A stretch of DNA of 64,000 bases from Dictyobacter aurantiacus (lineage in GTDB: Bacteria > Chloroflexota > Ktedonobacteria > Ktedonobacterales > Ktedonobacteraceae): assembly GCF_003967515.1 (NCBI RefSeq), contig NZ_BIFQ01000002.1:1116001-1180000 (forward strand), in the 5' to 3' direction. This document shows, one piece after another, positions 62,065 through 64,000 of this stretch. Both the position numbers and the translations under genes were made by a program. The notes under the pieces are model-generated. The model was not told the origin of the DNA. It searched no databases and saw only the letters and a program-made list of their open reading frames with translations. Positions within the stretch are counted from its first letter, which is position 1, and each line of letters starts with the position of its first letter.

Positions 62065-63365
62065 TGTTTGCCTTTCTGAAGCTGTTTTGCCTTCTCAAAT
62101 GGTAGGGAGAGCGTTACGGCAAATCCCCCTGCTTTGCGAGGACCGGCTTGAAGCGTTCCACCCAGGGCCGTCGCCCGTTCACGCATCCCTTGCAACCCAT
62201 GGTGCCCATGCAGCGTCCCGGTCTGAGGTGGGGATATCGTATCTTGCCCCTTCCCATCGTCATGCACCTGTAGGATCACCTGAATATCTTGCCATTGTAA
62301 TTCCGCCTGGATGTGCTGCGCCGCCCCATGACGATGAGCATTGGTAAGTGTTTCTTGCAAGACATACTGGAGCGTTTCACATTGTTGATCGTTGAGGGGG
62401 TGTGCCGTTCCTTTTTCCTCGAATACCCCCTGTATCCCGGTCCTTTCGCTGAAACGATCAAGGGCCGCCTGCAATCGCGTTACCACATTCCCATAGGACG
62501 TTGCCGCGCTGGCTGTTTCACGCCATAAGGTAACGACTCTACGGCTCTCGGCAAGGCTCTCGCGCAGCAGTGCCGCCATATCATCAAGCTTCGCAGCCAC
62601 GCGTTCGGGTTGTTGTACCAGTTGCCGTGTCGCCTGTACTTGAATCGAGAGGACCGTCAGCGAATGGGCCAGCACATCATGGATATCACGTGCAATACGT
62701 ACACGTTCTCGCGTCGCAGCCAGCTCCTCGACACGCTCCATCTGCTCCCGCAATTGCTTCTGCATCTCTTGCAACCGGATAAATTGCAGATGTTGAATAC
62801 GGCGTGACCAGCCAATCCAGCAAATGAATGCAGCCATTATCAGCATCGTCATGAATGGCGAGTTGCTACGTATATGCTGCATCAAAAAGATGTTGTTGAA
62901 CCCATGAGTTTCCGCAAGCCCGACAATACATAGAGCCGCGATTGACCATGACCAGCGAAGTGGGAAGCGGTAGATCGCAAAGCCGCAGAGCGCCAGCAGC
63001 CCGAAATCTCCCCAGTGGCCAGGAAATGTAATATTGAGCAGTATGCTCAGTGCAAAGACGAGAGCATAGTATGCCAGGGATACCGGAAAACGCCTTTCTA
63101 CCCTGGCAAGGACAAGCAGGACCACGCTTATCAGGAAGAGTAATTCGCTTATGATAATCGTCGTGAGTGGAACGGACAGTAGTGTGAGGACGATCAAAAC
63201 TCCCCAGATGAGCGATACACCATCTACGGCAAGAAGCATTCCCAGCGTGAACGTTTTTGGTGCGCTGCCAGGTATTACAATCCTTGCAAAGAGCCCTCGT
63301 GCTCCTAGCTGCTCTTTATCTGCCGGGAGCATGTCAAATATTTGAAGATTCCAGGGTGTTGTCAT
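62061..63365 (-). CDS. HisKA_3 (NarX/DesK-type) sensor histidine kinase
   Basis: 434 aa with six to seven membrane helices in the first 190 residues, then a coiled linker, HisKA_3 dimerisation motif RVRIARDIHDVLAHSLTVLS (His near 230) and a HATPase (LQETLTNAHRHG, VHDDGKG, GLQGMRERATALGG). No large extracellular domain, so it probably senses a signal within the membrane, as DesK or LiaS-like kinases do. It pairs with the overlapping NarL-type regulator. Confidence 0.92.
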   Translation of the reverse strand: MTTPWNLQIFDMLPADKEQLGARGLFARIVIPGSAPKTFTLGMLLAVDGVSLIWGVLIVLTLLSVPLTTIIISELLFLISVVLLVLARVERRFPVSLAYYALVFALSILLNITFPGHWGDFGLLALCGFAIYRFPLRWSWSIAALCIVGLAETHGFNNIFLMQHIRSNSPFMTMLIMAAFICWIGWSRRIQHLQFIRLQEMQKQLREQMERVEELAATRERVRIARDIHDVLAHSLTVLSIQVQATRQLVQQPERVAAKLDDMAALLRESLAESRRVVTLWRETASAATSYGNVVTRLQAALDRFSERTGIQGVFEEKGTAHPLNDQQCETLQYVLQETLTNAHRHGAAQHIQAELQWQDIQVILQVHDDGKGQDTISPPQTGTLHGHHGLQGMRERATALGGTLQAGPRKAGGFAVTLSLPFEKAKQLQKGKQ

Positions 63366-63460
63366 ATGTGTCGTTTTCGACCTCGCTGGGAACGTATGGA
63401 GAAACTATCCATCGTATTATATCTCATGGCTGAGATTTAGAGTCACCTCCCTGTTTATTC

Positions 63461-63482
63461 TTCTCCACCGAGGGGTGGAGAA
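63461..63482. promoter_or_regulatory. Inverted repeat between kinase and MMPL genes
   Basis: TTCTCCACC-GAGG-GGTGGAGAA, a 9-bp perfect inverted repeat in the divergent promoter region, 140 bp from the MMPL start and 95 bp from the kinase start. It may be the operator of the response regulator. Confidence 0.4.
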
Positions 63483-63621
63483 CGAAATCATCCTCAAATC
63501 AATGCGTAGGTTGACGTGCATCTCACGTGAACAAGGTACGCTATCTCCTGTAAATGAGCTTATTCGTCCCGGAAATAATCCCCGGGTTCATTATGAGAAG
63601 GATTACAGGAGAACGTATCAG

Positions 63622-64000
63622 ATGGAAGCTGTACTAGAAAAATGGGGCCATTTTGTGGCCCGCCGGCCGTTATTGATTATCGCGGTATGGATCATCCTCG
63701 TTGTCGTTGCTTTGAAATTCGGTCCATCGCTCGGGGCCGTGGCTGCTACGCAGCATAACACGTCATCTTTGCCTGCCTCGGCCCCGAGCGTTCAAGCGGA
63801 CCACATCTATACGACCCGCTTTGCTGCGGGACAGGCCACGCTGCATAAAGAGACTGATGTGCTCGTGCTCTCTGATCCCCAGGGTATCTCGCCGCAAGAT
63901 ACCACGCTGGCCCGGCAGATCGAGGATTGGTTGATGGCTCCAGGCACGCGGCCGGCCCAGCTTTTGTCAGTGACGGGTCCAGGTCCCGACGCCTCGGCTG
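63622..64000 (+). CDS. MMPL/RND family transporter, partial (runs off the window)
   Basis: First 126 residues only. It starts MEAVLEKWGHFVARRPLLII with AGGAGA 9 bases upstream. Helix 1 is IIAVWIILVVVALKFG; then comes a long extracytoplasmic segment (SLPASAPSVQADHIYTTRFA, LVLSDPQGISPQD) as in MMPL proteins. These are proton-driven exporters of lipids or drugs in Gram-positive-type bacteria. Its divergent neighbour is a two-component system that likely controls it. Confidence 0.85.
   Translation, partial: MEAVLEKWGHFVARRPLLIIAVWIILVVVALKFGPSLGAVAATQHNTSSLPASAPSVQADHIYTTRFAAGQATLHKETDVLVLSDPQGISPQDTTLARQIEDWLMAPGTRPAQLLSVTGPGPDASA

Overview
The window reads like a chromosome segment of a soil Chloroflexota bacterium, most likely of the class Ktedonobacteria. 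This is an inference from gene content: a bacteriophytochrome kinase operon, very large PAS/CheB/CheR sensory proteins, FHA and Ser/Thr-kinase-like proteins, small HAMP membrane proteins, two unrelated alpha-galactosidase families and many interspersed hairpin repeats. No rRNA, tRNA, CRISPR array, prophage or transposase gene was seen. The window holds about 49 genes or gene remnants on both strands, mostly in one- or two-gene units.

Layout. 0.1-5.7 kb: GH36 alpha-galactosidase, L,D-transpeptidase, zinc alcohol/formaldehyde dehydrogenase, NAD epimerase. 5.9-11.7 kb: a minus-strand light/redox signalling operon (bacteriophytochrome kinase, Rcp1-like response regulator, receiver-PAS-GAF histidine kinase). 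11.9-15.6 kb: small zinc-ribbon protein, GNAT enzyme, CopC-like protein, PMT-like membrane glycosyltransferase. 15.9-21 kb: sugar/hydroxy-acid metabolism (ThDP enzyme, UxaA dehydratase, LarA-like protein). 21-28 kb: polysaccharide flippase, FHA membrane protein, cytochrome P450 with its TetR regulator and operators, TMEM175-type channel. 28.6-32.4 kb: ABC-F ATPase behind a long leader with a tiny leader ORF, overlapping a membrane pseudokinase. 33-41 kb: His-rich small protein, unknown exported protein, LacI/GH4 alpha-galactosidase pair, PadR and LysR regulators, a 41-residue small protein in its own transcription unit, an alpha/beta hydrolase. 41.5-49 kb: HAMP membrane protein, TerC, an excisionase-like HTH protein, truncated FemAB, peroxiredoxin, Nif3-like protein, chagasin-like inhibitor, Gfo/Idh/MocA oxidoreductase. 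49-54 kb: CheB-CheR-PAS-kinase giant and a stand-alone CheB. 54.7-64 kb: RecD2 helicase, YbdK-type glutamate-cysteine ligase, a second HAMP membrane protein, an APH-type kinase, a NarL/HisKA_3 two-component pair and the start of an MMPL transporter.

The most unusual content is between the genes. Family A repeats consist of GC-rich terminal arms, T-tracts and one or two long perfect hairpins. The stems differ from copy to copy while staying self-complementary, often with an ATCC or GGAT loop. Two copies carry tandem duplications whose breakpoints lie at hairpin tips. Family B elements (two 152-bp copies in opposite orientations) have terminal inverted repeats and 12-bp direct repeats of the form GGC-N6-GCC. 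Two further loci share the same three-hairpin body but have different ends. Many gene ends also carry unique 18-29 bp perfect palindromes, some of which run into the coding sequence. Together these suggest an active palindrome-making or palindrome-targeting process in this genome.

Functional links visible in the sequence: three copies of one palindromic operator tie the P450 to its TetR regulator; a stop/start overlap joins the phytochrome to its response regulator; the NarL-type pair lies divergent to the MMPL exporter; and the ABC-F gene has features of ribosome-mediated attenuation.
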